The translations under genes were made by a program, and so were the position numbers. Positions 41,246 through 55,864 of a stretch of DNA of 64,000 nucleotides are shown in pieces (within the stretch, counting starts at the first letter, position 1; the number at the start of each line of letters is the position of its first letter). The notes beneath the pieces were generated by a model that saw nothing but the letters and a program-made list of their open reading frames with translations, was not told the DNA's origin and ran no database searches. The DNA is from Nematostella vectensis (lineage: Eukaryota > Cnidaria > Anthozoa > Actiniaria > Edwardsiidae), in NCBI RefSeq assembly GCF_932526225.1, contig NC_064045.1, forward strand, positions 15,868,442 through 15,932,441. The letters run 5' to 3'.

Positions 41246-44200
41246 GGCTATCAGCGGGAATCGAACCCGGGTAGCTGCGTTAGTAGTCAAGTGCCCGCAA
41301 CGAAAGACTAACGTGGCATTGCTGAAGGGAATTGTAATGAAAATTACTTTTAATACTATTGGTATCGTAAACTATCCCAAGCAAAGTCACCATCGGACTG
41401 GAGGTTACATTCGGGAAAAGCTTTAGGGTTACATTCGGGAATTTGTTTTACGAGTGTAACCTCCAAAAGGTTACAATCTATAATTTTTTTCCGAATGTAA
41501 ATTCCAAAAAGTAACATTAGGAAAAATAAAACAGTATACTCGAAAAAAAAAGTATATCAATCTATCGAGCGCTATGCTCTATATTAGAATCTACTTAATC
41601 AAGTTTTCCAAGGAATCTAGTTAGTTCTTGTGTGCATAAAATATGTACAGGATCCTGAACAAAGCATGAGCACATCAAAGATGCTGAGAGTACATAAAAA
41701 TGTCCCTATACCTTCTTTTTATGTCATGACACACCAAGAACAGTATAATTAAGTATCGATATTAAAAAAAAAAATAATAAAGAAAAACAAAATAGGCTAT
41801 CAGCGGGAATCGAACCCGGGTCGCTGCGGTAGTAGTCAACTGCCCGCAACGAAAGACTAACGTGGCATTGCTGAAGGGAATTGTAATGAAAATTACTTTT
41901 AATACTATTGGTATCGTAAACTATCCCAAGCAAAGTCACCATCGGATTGGAGGTTACATTCGGGAAAAGCTTCAGGGTTACATTCGGGACTTTGTTTTAC
42001 GAGTGTAACCTCCAAAAGGTTACAATCAATAATTTTTTTCCGAATGTAAATTCCAAAAAGTAACATTAGGAAAAATAAAACAGTATACTCGGAAAAAAAG
42101 GTATATCAATCTATCGAGCGCTATGCTCTATGTTAGAATCTACTTAATCAAGTTATCCAAGGAATCTAGTTAGTTCTTGTGTGCATAAAATATGTACAGG
42201 ATCCTGAACAAAGCATGAGCACATCAAAGATGCTGAGAGTACATAAAAATGTCCCTATACCTTCTTTTCATGTCATGACACACCAAGAACAGTATAATTA
42301 AGTATCGATATTAAAAAAAATAATAATAAAGAAAAAAAATAGGCTATCAGCGGGAATCGAACCCGGGTCGCTGCGGTAGTAGTCAACTGCCCGCAACGAA
42401 AGACTAACGTGGCATTGCTGAAGGGAATTGTAATGAAAATTACTTTTAATACTATTGGTATCGTAAACTATCCCAAGCAAAGTCACCATCGGATTGGAGG
42501 TTACATTCGGGAAAAGCTTCAGGGTTACATTCGGGACTTTGTTTTACGAGTGTAACCTCCAAAAGGTTACAATCAATAATTTTTTTCCGAATGTAAATTC
42601 CAAAAAGTAACATTAGGAAAAATAAAACAGTATACTCGGAAAAAAAGGTATATCAATCTATCGAGCGCTATGCTCTATGTTAGAATCTACTTAATCAAGT
42701 TATCCAAGGAATCTAGTTAGTTCTTGTGTGCATAAAATATGTACAGGATCCTGAACAAAGCATGAGCACATCAAAGATGCTGAGAGTACATAAAAATGTC
42801 CCTATACCTTCTTTTTATGTCATGACACACCAAGAACAGTATAATTAAGTATCGATATTTAAAAAAAAAGAAAGAAAAAAAATAGGCTATCAGCGGGAAT
42901 CGAACCCGGGTCGCTGCGGTAGTAGTCAAGTGCCCGCAACGAAAGACTAACGTGGCATTGCTGAAGGGAATTGTAATGAAAATTACTTTTAATACTATTG
43001 GTATCGTAAACTATCCCAAGCAAAGTCACCATCGGACTGGAGGTTACATTCGGGAAAAGCTTTAGGGTTACATTCGGGAATTTGTTTTACGAGTGTAACC
43101 TCCAAAAGGTTACAATCGATAATTTTTTTTCCGAATGTAAATTCCAAAAAGTAACATTAGGAAAAATAAAACAGTATACTCGGAAAAAAAGGTATATCAA
43201 TCTATCGAGCGCTATGCTCTATTTTAGAATCTACTTAATCAAGTTATCCAAGGAATCTAGTTAGTTCTTGTGTGCATAAAATATGTACAGGATCCGGAAC
43301 AAAGCATGAGCACATCAAAGATGCTGAGAGTACATCAAAATGTCCATATACCTTCTTTTTATGTCATGACACACCAAGAACAGTATAATTAAGTATCGAT
43401 ATTTAAAAAAAAAAATAAAGAAAAAAAAAATAGGCTATCAGCGGGAATCGAACCCGGGTCGTTGCGTTAGTAGTCAAGTGCACGCAACGAAAGACTAACG
43501 TGGCATTGCTGAAGGGAATCGTAATGAAAATTACTTTTAATACTATTGGTATCGTAAACTATCCCAAGCAAAGTCAACATCGGACTGGAGGTTACATTCG
43601 GGAAAAGCTTCAGGGTTACATTCGGGAATTTGTTTTACGAGTGTAACCTCCAAAAGGTTACAATCAATAATTTTTTTTCCGAATGTAAATTCCAAAAAGT
43701 AACATTAGGAAAAATAAAACAGTATACTCGGAAAAAAAGGTATATCAATCTATCGAGCGCTATGCTCTATGTTAGAATCTACTTAATTAAGTTATCCAAG
43801 CAATCTAGTTAGTTCTTGTGCGCATAAAATATGTACAGGATCCTGAACAAAGCATGAGCACATCAAAGATGCTGAGAGTACATAAAAATGTCCCTATACC
43901 TTCTTTTTATGTCATGACACACCAAGAACAGTATAATTAAGTATCGATATTTAAAAAAAAATAAAGAAAAAAAAAATAGGCTATCAGCGGGAATCGAACC
44001 CGGGTCGCTGCGGTAGTAGTCAAGTGCCCGCAACGAATGATTAACGTGGCATTGCCGAAGGGAATTGTAATGAAAATTACTTTTAATACTATTGGTATCG
44101 TAAACTATCCCAACCAAAGTCACCATCGGACTGGAGGTTACATTCGGGAAAAGCTTTAGGGTTACATTCGGGAATTTGTTTTACGAGTGTAACCTCCAAA

Positions 44201-47200
44201 AGGTTACAATCGATAATTTTTTTTCCGAATGTAAATTCCAAAAAGTAACATTAGGAAAAATAAAACAGTATACTCGGAAAAAAAGGTATATCAATCTATC
44301 GAGCGCTATGCTCTATGTTAGAATCTACTTAATCAAGTTATCCAAGGAATCTAGTTAGTTCTTGTGTGCATAAAATATGTACAGGATCCTGAACAAAGCA
44401 TGAGCACATCAAAGATGCTGAGAGTACATAAAAATGTCCCTATACCTTCATTTTATGTCATGACACACCAAGAACAGTATAATTAAGTATCGATATTTAA
44501 AAAAAAATAAAGAAAAAAAATAGGCTATCAGCGGGAATCGAACCCGGGTCGCTGCGGTAGTAGTCAAGTGCCCGCAACGAAAGACTAACGTGGCATTGCT
44601 GAAGGGAATTGTAATGAAAATTACTTTTAATACTATTGGTATCGTAAACTATCCCAAGCAAAGTCACCATCGGACTGGAGGTTACATTCGGGAAAAGCTT
44701 TAGGGTTACATTCGGGAATTTGTTTTACGAGTGTAACCTCCAAAAGGTTACAATCGATAATTTTTTTTCCGAATGTAAATTCCAAAAAGTAACATTAGGA
44801 AAAATAAAACAGTATACTCGGAAAAAAAGGTATATCAATCTATCGAGCGCTATGCTCTATGTTAGAATCTACTTAATCAAGTTATCCAAGGAATCTAGTT
44901 AGTTCTTGTGTGCATAAAATATGTACAGGATCCTGAACAAAGCATGAGCACATCAAAGATGCTGAGAGTACATAAAAATGTCCCTATACCTTCTTTTTAT
45001 GTCATGACACACCAAGATCAGTATAATTAAGTATCGATATTTAAAAAAAAAAAATAAAGAAAAACAAATAGGCTATCAGCGGGAATCGAACCCGGGTAGC
45101 TGCGTTAGTAGTCAAGTGCCCGCAACGAAAGACTAACGTGGCATTGCTGAAGGGAATTGTAATGAAAATTACTTTTAATACTAATGGTATCGTAAACTAT
45201 CCCAAGCAAAGTCACCATCGGACTGGAGGTTACATTCGGGAAAAGCTTTAGGGTTACATTCGGGAATTTGTTTTACGAGTGTAACCTCCAAAAGGTTACA
45301 ATCTATAATTTTTTTCCGAATGTAAATTCCAAAAAGTAACATTAGGAAAAATAAAACAGTATACTCGGAAAAAAAAGTATATCAATCTATCGAGCGCTAT
45401 GCTCTATATTAGAATCTACTTAATCAAGTTTTCCAAGGAATCTAGTTAGTTCTTGTGTGCATAAAATATGTACAGGATCCTGAACAAAGCATGAGCACAT
45501 CAAAGATGCTGAGAGTACATAAAAATGTCCCTATACCTTCTTTTTATGTCATGACACACCAAGAACAGTATAATTAAGTATCGATATTAAAAAAAAAAAA
45601 AAAGAAAAAAAATAGGCTATCAGCGGGAATCGAACCCGGGTCGCTGCGGTAGTAGTCAACTGCCCGCAACGAAAGACTAACGTGGCATTGCTGAAGGGAA
45701 TTGTAATGAAAATTACTTTTCATACTATTGGTATCGTAAACTATCCCAAGCAAAGTCACCATCGGATTGGAGGTTACATTCGAGAAAAGCTTCAGGGTTA
45801 CATTCGGGACTTTGTTTTACGAGTGTAACCTCCAAAAGGTTACAATCAATAATTTTTTTCCGAATGTAAATTCCAAAAAGTAACATTAGGAAAAATAAAA
45901 CAGTATACTCGGAAAAAAAGGTATATCAATCTATCGAGCGCTATGCTCTATGTTAGAATCTACTTAATCAAGTTATCCAAGGAATCTAGTTAGTTCTTGT
46001 GTGCATAAAATATGTACAGGATCCTGAACAAAGCATGAGCACATCAAAGATGCTGAGAGTACATAAAAATGTCCCTATACCTTCTTTTTATGTCATGACA
46101 CACCAAGAACAGTATAATTAAGTATCGATATTTAAAAAAAAATAATAAAGAAAAACAAAATAGGCTATCAGCGGGAATCGAACCCGAGTCGCTGCGTTAG
46201 TAGTCAAGTGCCCGCAACGAAAGACTAACGTGGCATTGCTGAAGGGAATAGTAATGAAAATTACTTTTAATACTATTGGTATCGTAAACTATCCCAAGCA
46301 AAGTCAACATCGGACTGGAGGTTACATTCGGGAAAAGCTTCAGGGTTACATTCGGGAATTTGTTTTACGAGTGTAACCTCCAAAAGGTTACAATCAATAA
46401 TTTTTTTTCCGAATGTAAATTCCAAAAAGTAACATTAGGAAAAATAAAACAGTATACTCGGAAAAAAAGGTATATCAATCTATCGAGCGCTATGCTCTAT
46501 GTTAGAATCTACTTAATCAAGTTATCCAAGGAATCTAGTTAGTTCTTGTGCGCATAAAATATGTACAGGATCCTGAACAAAGCATGAGCACATCAAAGAT
46601 GCTGAGAGTACATAAAAATGTCCCTATGCCTTCTTTTTATGTCATGACACACCAAGAACAGTATAATTAAGTATCGATATTTAAAAAAAAATAAAGAAAA
46701 AAATAGGCTATCAGCGGGAATCGAACCCGGGTCGCTGCGGTAGTAGTCAAGTGCCCGCAACGAAAGACTAACGTGGCATTGCTGAAGGGAATTGTAATGA
46801 AAATTACTTTTAATAATATTGGTATCGTAAACTATCCCAAGCAAAGTCACCATCGGACTGGAGGTTACAATCGGGAAAAGCTTTAGGGTTACATTCGGGA
46901 ATTTGTTTTACGAGTGTAACCTCCAAAAGGTTACAATCAATAATTTTTTTCCGAATGTAAATTCCAAAAAGTAACATTAGGAAAAATAAAACAGTATACT
47001 CGGAAAAAAAAGGTATATCAATCTATCGAGCGCTATGCTCTATGTTAGAATCTACTTAATCAAGTTTTCCAAGGAATCTAGTTAGTTCTTGTGTGCATAA
47101 AATATGTACAGGATCCTGAACAAAGCATGAGCACATCAAAGATGCTGAGAGTACATAAAAATGTCCCTATACCTTCTTTTTATGTCATGACACACCAAGA

Positions 47201-48342
47201 ACAGTATAATTAAGTATCGATATTTAAAAAAAAAAATAAAGAAAAAAATAGGCTATCAGCGGGAATCGAACCCGGGTCGCTGCGGTAGTAGTCAAGTGCC
47301 CGCAACCAAAGACTAACGTGGCATTGCTGAAGGGAATTGTAATGAAAATTACTTTTAATACTATTGGTATCGTAAACTATCCCAAGCAAAGTCACCATCG
47401 GATTGGAGGTTACATTCGGGAAAAGCTTCAGGGTTACATTCGGGACTTTGTTTTACGAGTGTAACCTCCAAAAGGTTACAATCAATAATTTTTTTCCGAA
47501 TGTAAATTCCAAAAAGTAACATTAGGAAAAATAAAACAGTATACTCGGAAAAAAAGGTATATCAATCTATCGAGCGCTATGCTCTATTTTAGAATCTACT
47601 TAATCAAGTTATCCAAGGAATCTAGTTAGTTCTTGTGTGCATAAAATATGTACAGGATCCGGAACAAAGCATGAGCACATCAAAGATGCTGAGAGTACAT
47701 CAAAATGTCCCTATACCTTCTTTTTATGTCATGACACACCAAGAACAGTATAATTAAGTATCGATATTTAAAAAAAAAAATAAAGAAAAAAAAAATAGGC
47801 TATCAGCGGGAATCGAACCCGGGTCGTTGCGTTAGTAGTCAAGTGCACGCAACGAAAGACTAACGTGGCATTGCTGAAGGGAATCGTAATGAAAATTACT
47901 TTTAATACTATTGGTATCGTAAACTATCCCAAGCAAAGTCAACATCGGACTGGAGGTTACATTCGGGAAAAGCTTCAGGGTTACATTCGGGAATTTGTTT
48001 TACGAGTGTAACCTCCAAAAGGTTACAATCAATAATTTCTTTTTCCGAATGTAAATTCCAAAAAGTAACATTAGGAAAAATAAAACAGTATACTCGGAAA
48101 AAAAGGTATATCAATCTATCGAGCGCTATGCTCTATGTTAGAATCTACTTAATCAAGTTATCCAAGGAATCTAGTTAGTTCTTGTGCGCATAAAATATGT
48201 ACAGGATCCTGAACAAAGCATGAGCACATCAAAGATGCTGAGAGTACATAAAAATGTCCCTATACCTTTTTTTTATGTCATGACACACCAAGAACAGTAT
48301 AATTAAGTATCGATATTTAAAAAAAAATAAAGAAAAAAAATA
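41246..48342 (+). repeat. Transitional block with imperfect A-B order
   Basis: Class A (GTAGCTGCG) at 41246 and 45071 is followed by class B (CAACTGCCC) at 41795, 42342 and 45615. The rest follows the later A-B-C-D-E order only partly. 46163 is a C/D chimera, 46706 is class E (GGTTACAATCGGG), and 47798 is class D with GTGCACGC. This looks like an early or scrambled version of the ordered repeat on its right. Confidence 0.65.
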
Positions 48343-48890
48343 GGCTATCAGCGGGAATCGAACCCTGGTCGCTGCGGTAGTAGTCAAGTGCCCGCAACGA
48401 AAGACTAACGTGGCATTGCTGAAGGGAATTGTAATGAAAATTACTTTTAATACTATTGGTATCGTAAACTATCCCAAGCAAAGTCACCATCGGACTGGAG
48501 GTTACATTCGTGAAAAGCTTTAGGGTTACATTCGGGAATTTGTTTTACGAGTGTAACCTCCAAAAGGTTACAATCGATAATTTTTTTTTCCGAATGTAAA
48601 TTCCAAAAAGTAACATTAGGAAAAATAAAACAGTATACTCGGAAAAAAAGGTATATCAATCTATCGAGCGCTATGCTCTATGTTAGAATCTACTTAATCA
48701 AGTTATCCAAGGAATCTAGTTAGTTCTTGTGTGCATAAAATATGTACAGGATCCTGAACAAAGCATGAGCACATCAAAGATGCTGAGAGTACATAAAAAT
48801 GTCCCTATACCTTCTTTTTATGTCATGACACACCAAGATCAGTATAATTAAGTATTGATATTTAAAAAAAAAAATAAAGAAAAAAAAATA

Positions 48891-51620
48891 GGCTATCAGC
48901 GGGAATCGAACCCGGGTAGCTGCGTTAGTAGTCAAGTGCCCGCAACGAAAGACTAACGTGGCATTGCTGAAGGGAATTGTAATGAAAATTACTTTTAATA
49001 CTATTGGTATCGTAAACTATCCCAAGCAAAGTCACCATCGGACTGGAGGTTACATTCGGGAAAAGCTTTAGGGTTACATTCGGGAATTTGTTTTACGAGT
49101 GTAACCTCCAAAAGGTTACAATCTATAATTTTTTTCCGAATGTAAATTCCAAAAAGTAACATTAGGAAAAATAAAACAGTATACTCGGAAAAAAAAGTAT
49201 ATCAATCTATCGAGCGCTATGCTCTATATTAGAATCTACTTAATCAAGTTTTCCAAGGAATCTAGTTAGTTCTTGTGTGCATAAAATATGTACAGGATCC
49301 TGAACAAAGCATGAGCACATCAAAGATGCTGAGAGTACATAAAAATGTCCCTATACCTTCTTTTTATGTCATGACACACCAAGAACAGTATAATTAAGTA
49401 TCGATATTAAAAAAAAAAATAAAGAAAAAAAATAGGCTATCAGCGGGAATCGAACCCGGGTCGCTGCGGTAGTAGTCAACTGCCCGCAACGAAAGACTAA
49501 CGTGGCATTGCTGAAGGGAATTGTAATGAAAATTACTTTTAATACTATTGGTATCGTAAACTATCCCAAGCAAAGTCACCATCGGATTGGAGGTTACATT
49601 CGGGAAAAGCTTCAGGGTTACATTCGGGACTTTGTTTTACGAGTGTAACCTCCAAAAGGTTACAATCAATAATTTTTTTCCGAATGTAAATTCCAAAAAG
49701 TAACATTAGGAAAAATAAAACAGTATACTCGGAAAAAAAGGTATATCAATCTATCGAGCGCTATGCTCTATGTTAGAATCTACTTAATCAAGTTATCCAA
49801 GGAATCTAGTTAGTTCTTGTGTGCATAAAATATGTACAGGATCCTGAACAAAGCATGAGCACATCAAAGATGCTGAGAGTACATAAAAATGTCCCTATAC
49901 CTTCTTTTTATGTCATGACACACCAAGAACAGTATAATTAAGTATCGATATTTAAAAAAAAATAATAAAGAAAAACAAAATAGGCTATCAGCGGGAATCG
50001 AACCCGGGTCGCTGCGTTAGTAGTCAAGTGCCCGCAACGAAAGACTAACGTGGCATTGATGAAGGGAATTGTAATGAAAATTACTTTTAATACTATTGGT
50101 ATCGTAAACTATCCCAAGCAAAGTCACCATCGGACTGGAGGTTACATTAGGGAAAAGCTTTAGGGTTACATTCGGGAATTTGTTTTACGAGTGTAACCTC
50201 CAAAAGGTTACAATCGATAATTTTTTTTCCGAATGTAAATTCCAAAAAGTAACATTAGGAAAAATAAAACAGTATACTCGGAAAAAAAGGTATATCAATC
50301 TATCGAGCGCTATGCTCTATTTTAGAATCTACTTAATCAAGTTATCCAAGGAATCTAGTTAGTTCTTGTGTGCATAAAATATGTACAAGATCCGGAACAA
50401 AGCATGAGCACATCAAAGATGCTGAGAGTACATCAAAATGTCCCTATACCTTCTTTTTATGTCATGACACACCAAGAACAGTATAATTAAGTATCGATAT
50501 TTAAAAAAAAAATAAAGAAAAAAAAATAGGCTATCAGCGGGAATCGAACCCGGGTCGTTGCGTTAGTAGTCAAGTGCCCGCAACGAAAGACTAACGTGGC
50601 ATTGCTGAAGGGAATAGTAATGAAAATTACTTTTAATACTATTGGTATCGTAAACTATCCCAAGCAAAGTCAACATCGGACTGGAGGTTACATTCGGGAA
50701 AAGCTTCAGGGTTACATTCGGGAATTTGTTTTACGAGTGTAACCTCCAAAAGGTTACAATCAATAATTTTTTTTCCGAATGTAAATTCCAAAAAGTAACA
50801 TTAGGAAAAATAAAACAGTATACTCGGAAAAAAAGGTATATCAATCTATCGAGCGCTATGCTCTATGTTAGAATCTACTTAATCAAGTTATCCAAGGAAT
50901 CTAGTTAGTTCTTGTGCGCATAAAATATGTACAGGATCCTGAACAAAGCATGAGCACATCAAAGATGCTGAGAGTACATAAAAATGTCCCTATGCCTTCT
51001 TTTTATGTCATGACACACCAAGAACAGTATAATTAAGTATCGATATTTAAAAAAAAATAAAGAAAAAAAATAGGCTATCAGCGGGAATCGAACCCGGGTC
51101 GCTGCGGTAGTAGTCAAGTGCCCGCAACGAAAGACTAACGTGGCATTGCTGAAGGGAATTGTAATGAAAATTACTTTTAATACTATTGGTATCGTAAACT
51201 ATCCCAAGCAAAGTCACCATCGGACTAAAGGTTACAATCGGGAAAAGCTTTAGGGTTACATTCGGGAATTTGTTTTACGAGTGTAACCTCCAAAAGGTTA
51301 CAATCTATATTTTTTTTCCGAATGTAAATTCCAAAAAGTAACATTAGGAAAAATAAAACAGTATACTCGGAAAAAAAAGTATATCAATCTATCGAGCGCT
51401 ATGCTCTATGTTAGAATCTACTTAATCAAGTTATCCAAGGAATCTAGTTAGTTCTTGTGTGCATAAAATATGTACAGGATCCTGAACAAAGCATGAGCAC
51501 ATCAAAGATGCTGAGAGTACATAAAAATGTCCCTATACCTTCTTTTTATGTCATGACACACCAAGATCAGTATAATTAAGTATTGATATTTAAAAAAAAA
51601 AAATAAAGAAAAACAAAATA
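48891..51620 (+). repeat. Higher-order repeat unit 1 (A-B-C-D-E, 2730 bp)
   Basis: A complete five-monomer unit. Same-class monomers here and in the unit starting at 55442 share long identical stretches and the same diagnostic changes, while neighbouring classes within the unit differ at those sites. The E copy here also has CGGACTAAAGG near 51222, which the other E copies lack. Confidence 0.85.
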
Positions 51621-54600
51621 GGCTATCAGCGGGAATCGAACCCGGGTAGCTGCGTTAGTAGTCAAGTGCCCGCAACGAAAGACTAACGTGGCATTGCTGA
51701 AGGGAATTGTAATGAAATTTACTTTTAATACTATTGGTATCGTAAACTATCCCAAGCAAAGTCACCATCGGACTGGAGGTTACATTCGGGAAAAGCTTTA
51801 GGGTTACATTCGGGAATTTGTTTTACGAGTGTAACCTCCAAAAGGTTACAATCTATAATTTTTTTCCGAATGTAAATTCCAAAAAGTAACATTAGGAAAA
51901 ATAAAACAGTATACTCGGAAAAAAAAGTATATCAATCTATCGAGCGCTATGCTCTATATTAGAATCTACTTAATCAAGTTTTCCAAGGAATCTAGTTAGT
52001 TCTTGTGTGCATAAAATATGTACAGGATCCTGAACAAAGCATGAGCACATCAAAGATGCTGAGAGTACATAAAAATGTCCCTATACCTTCTTTTTATGTC
52101 ATGACACACCAAGAACAGTATAATTAAGTATCGATATTAAAAAAAAAAATAAAGAAAAAAAATAGGCTATCAGCGGGAATCGAACCCGGGTCGCTGCGGT
52201 AGTAGTCAACTGCCCGCAACGAAAGACTAACGTGGCATTGCTGAAGGGAATTGTAATGAAAATTACTTTTAATACTATTGGTATCGTAAACTATCCCAAG
52301 CAAAGTCACCATCGGATTGGAGGTTACATTCGGGAAAAGCTTCAGGGTTACATTCGGGACTTTGTTTTACGAGTGTAACCTCCAAAAGGTTACAATCAAT
52401 AATTTTTTTCCGAATGTAAATTCCAAAAAGTAACATTAGGAAAAATAAAACAGTATACTCGGAAAAAAAGGTATATCAATCTATCGAGCGCTATGCTCTA
52501 TGTTAGAATCTACTTAATCAAGTTATCCAAGGAATCTAGTTAGTTCTTGTGTGCATAAAATATGTACAGGATCCTGAACAAAGCATGAGCACATCAAAGA
52601 TGCTGAGAGTACATAAAAATGTCCCTATACCTTCTTTTTATGTCATGACACACCAAGAACAGTATAATTAAGTATCGATATTTAAAAAAAAAATAATAAA
52701 GAAAAACAAAATAGGCTATCAGCGGGAATCGAACCCGGGTCGCTGCGTTAGTAGTCAAGTGCCCGCAACGAAAGACTAACGTGGCATTGATGAAGGAAAT
52801 TGTAATGAAAATTACTTTTAATACTATTGGTATCGTAAACTATCCCAAGCAAAGTCACCATCGGACTGGAGGTTACATTCGGGAAAAGCTTTAGGGTTAC
52901 ATTCGGGAATTTGTTTTACGAGTGTAACCTCCAAAAGGTTACAATCGATAATTTTTTTTCCGAATGTAAATTCCAAAAAGTAACATTAGGAAAAATAAAA
53001 CAGTATACTCGGAAAAAAAGGTATATCAATCTATCGAGCGCTATGCTCTATTTTAGAATCTACTTAATCAAGTTATCCAAGGAATCTAGTTAGTTCTTGT
53101 GTGCATAAAATATGTACAAGATCCGGAACAAAGCATGAGCACATCAAAGATGCTGAGAGTACATCAAAATGTCCCTATACCTTCTTTTTATGTCATGACA
53201 CACCAAGAACAGTATAATTAAGTATCGATATTTAAAAAAAAAATAAAGCAAAAAAAAATAGGCTATCAGCGGGAATCGAACCCGGGTCGTTGCGTTAGTA
53301 GTCAAGTGCCCGCAACGAAAGACTAACGTGGCATTGCTGAAGGGAATAGTAATGAAAATTACTTTTAATACTATTGGTATCGTAAACTATCCCAAGCAAA
53401 GTCAACATCGGACTGGAGGTTACATTCGGGAAAAGCTTCAGGGTTACATTCGGGAATTTGTTTTACGAGTGTAACCTCCAAAAGGTTACAATCAATAATT
53501 TTTTTTCCGAATGTAAATTCCAAAAAGTAACATTAGGAAAAATAAAACAGTATACTCGGAAAAAAAGGTATATCAATCTATCGAGCGCTATGCTCTATGT
53601 TAGAATCTACTTAATCAAGTTATCCAAGGAATCTAGTTAGTTCTTGTGCGCATAAAATATGTACAGGATCCTGAACAAAGCATGAGCACATCAAAGATGC
53701 TGAGAGTACATAAAAATGTCCCTATGCCTTCTTTTTATGTCATGACACACCAAGAACAGTATAATTAAGTATCGATATTTAAAAAAAAATAAAGAAAAAA
53801 AATAGGCTATCAGCGGGAATCGAACCCGGGTCGCTGCGGTAGTAGTCAAGTGCCCGCAACGAAAGACTAACGTGGCATTGCTGAAGGGAATTGTAATGAA
53901 AATTACTTTTAATACTATTGGTATCGTAAACTATCCCAAGCAAAGTCACCATCGGACTGGAGGTTACAATCGGGAAAAGCTTTAGGGTTACATTCGGGAA
54001 TTTGTTTTACGAGTGTAACCTCCAAAAGGTTACAATCTATATTTTTTTTCCGAATGTAAATTCCAAAAAGTAACATTAGGAAAAATAAAACAGTATACTC
54101 GGAAAAAAAGGTATATCAATCTATCGAGCGCTATGCTCTATGTTAGAATCTACTTAATCAAGTTATCCAAGGAATCTAGTTAGTTCTTGTGCGCATAAAA
54201 TATGTACAGGATCCTGAACAAAGCATGAGCACATCAAAGATGCTGAGAGTACATAAAAATGTCCCTATGCCTTCTTTTTATGTCATGACACACCAAGAAC
54301 AGTATAATTAAGTATCGATATTTAAAAAAAAAAAAAAAAAAAAAAAAATAGGCTATCAGCGGTAATCGAACCCGGGTCGCTGCGGTAGTAGTCAAGTGCC
54401 CGCAACGAAAGACTAACGTGGCATTGCTGAAGGGAATTGTAATGAAAATTACTTTTAATACTATTGGTATCGTAAACTATCCCAAGCAAAGTCACCATCG
54501 GACTGGAGGTTACAATCGGGAAAAGCTTTAGGGTTACATTCGGGAATTTGTTTTACGAGTGTAACCTCCAAAAGGTTACAATCTATATTTTTTTTCCGAA

Positions 54601-55441
54601 TGTAAATTCCAAAAAGTAACATTAGGAAAAATAAAACAGTATACTCGGAAAAAAAAGTATATCAATCTATCGAGCGCTATGCTCTATGTTAGAATCTACT
54701 TAATCAAGTTATCCAAGGAATCTAGTTAGTTCTTGTGTGCATAAAATATGTACAGGATCCTGAACAAAGCATGAGCACATCAAAGATGCTGAGAGTACAT
54801 AAAAATGTCCCTATACCTTCTTTTTATGTCATGACACACCAAGAACAGTATAATTACGTATCGCTATTTAAAAAAAAATAAAGAAAAAAATAGGCTATCA
54901 GCGGGAATCGAACCCGGGTCGCTGCGGTAGTAGTCAAGTGCCCGCAACGAAAGACTAACGTGGCATTGCTGAAGGGAATTGTAATGAAAATTACTTTTAA
55001 TACTATTGGTATCGTAAACTATCCCAAGCAAAGTCACCATCGGACTGGAGGTTACATTCGTGAAAAGCTTTAGGGTTACATTCGGGAATTTGTTTTACGA
55101 GTGTAACCTCCAAAAGGTTACAATCGATAATTTTTTTTTCCGAATGTAAATTCCAAAAAGTAACATTAGGAAAAATAAAACAGTATACTCGGAAAAAAAG
55201 GTATATCAATCTATCGAGCGCTATGCTCTATGTTAGAATCTACTTAATCAAGTTATCCAAGGAATCTAGTTAGTTCTTGTGTGCATAAAATATGTACAGG
55301 ATCCTGAACAAAGCATGAGCACATCAAAGATGCTGAGAGTACATAAAAATGTCCCTATACCTTCTTTTTATGTCATGACACACCAAGATCAGTATAATTA
55401 AGTATCGATATTTAAAAAAAAAAAATAAAGAAAAAAAAATA
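51621..55441 (+). repeat. Higher-order repeat unit 2 (A-B-C-D-E-E-X, 3821 bp)
   Basis: The five-monomer core plus a second E (54351, with the A25 tract and a GGTAATCG change) and an X monomer (54893, with ATTACGTATCGCTATTT before it). The extra E shares TATGCCTT and TGCGCATA with D-type tails, suggesting it arose by exchange. Confidence 0.8.
54324..54348 (+). repeat. Pure A25 homopolymer
   Basis: At this point of the monomer other copies have an interrupted tract such as A9-T-A3-G-A8. Here the T and G interruptions are gone and 25 consecutive A remain. It is the longest homopolymer I noticed in the window, and it would give a T25 terminator-like tract on the minus strand. Confidence 0.85.
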
Positions 55442-55854
55442 GGCTATCAGCGGGAATCGAACCCGGGTAGCTGCGTTAGTAGTCAAGTGCCCGCAACGAA
55501 AGACTAACGTGGCATTGCTGAAGGGAATTGTAATGAAAATTACTTTTAATACTATTGGTATCGTAAACTATCCCAAGCAAAGTCACCATCGGACTGGAGG
55601 TTACATTCGGGAAAAGCTTTAGGGTTACATTCGGGAATTTGTTTTACGAGTGTAACCTCCAAAAGGTTACAATCTATAATTTTTTTCCGAATGTAAATTC
55701 CAAAAAGTAACATTAGGAAAAATAAAACAGTATACTCGGAAAAAAAAGTATATCAATCTATCGAGCGCTATGCTCTATATTAGAATCTACTTAATCAAGT
55801 TTTCCAAGGAATCTAGTTAGTTCTTGTGTGCATAAAATATGTACAGGATCCTGA

Positions 55855-55864
55855 ACAAAGCATG
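55855..55864. other. BamHI palindrome CAGGATCCTG (example copy)
   Basis: Most monomers hold a 10-bp perfect palindrome CAGGATCCTG around a BamHI site; coordinates here are approximate for the monomer anchored at 55442. A large class reads CAGGATCCGG, breaking the palindrome but keeping the BamHI site. A smaller class near 50389, 53116, 56938, 59118, 59668 and 60757 reads CAAGATCCGG and has lost the site. Confidence 0.5.
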
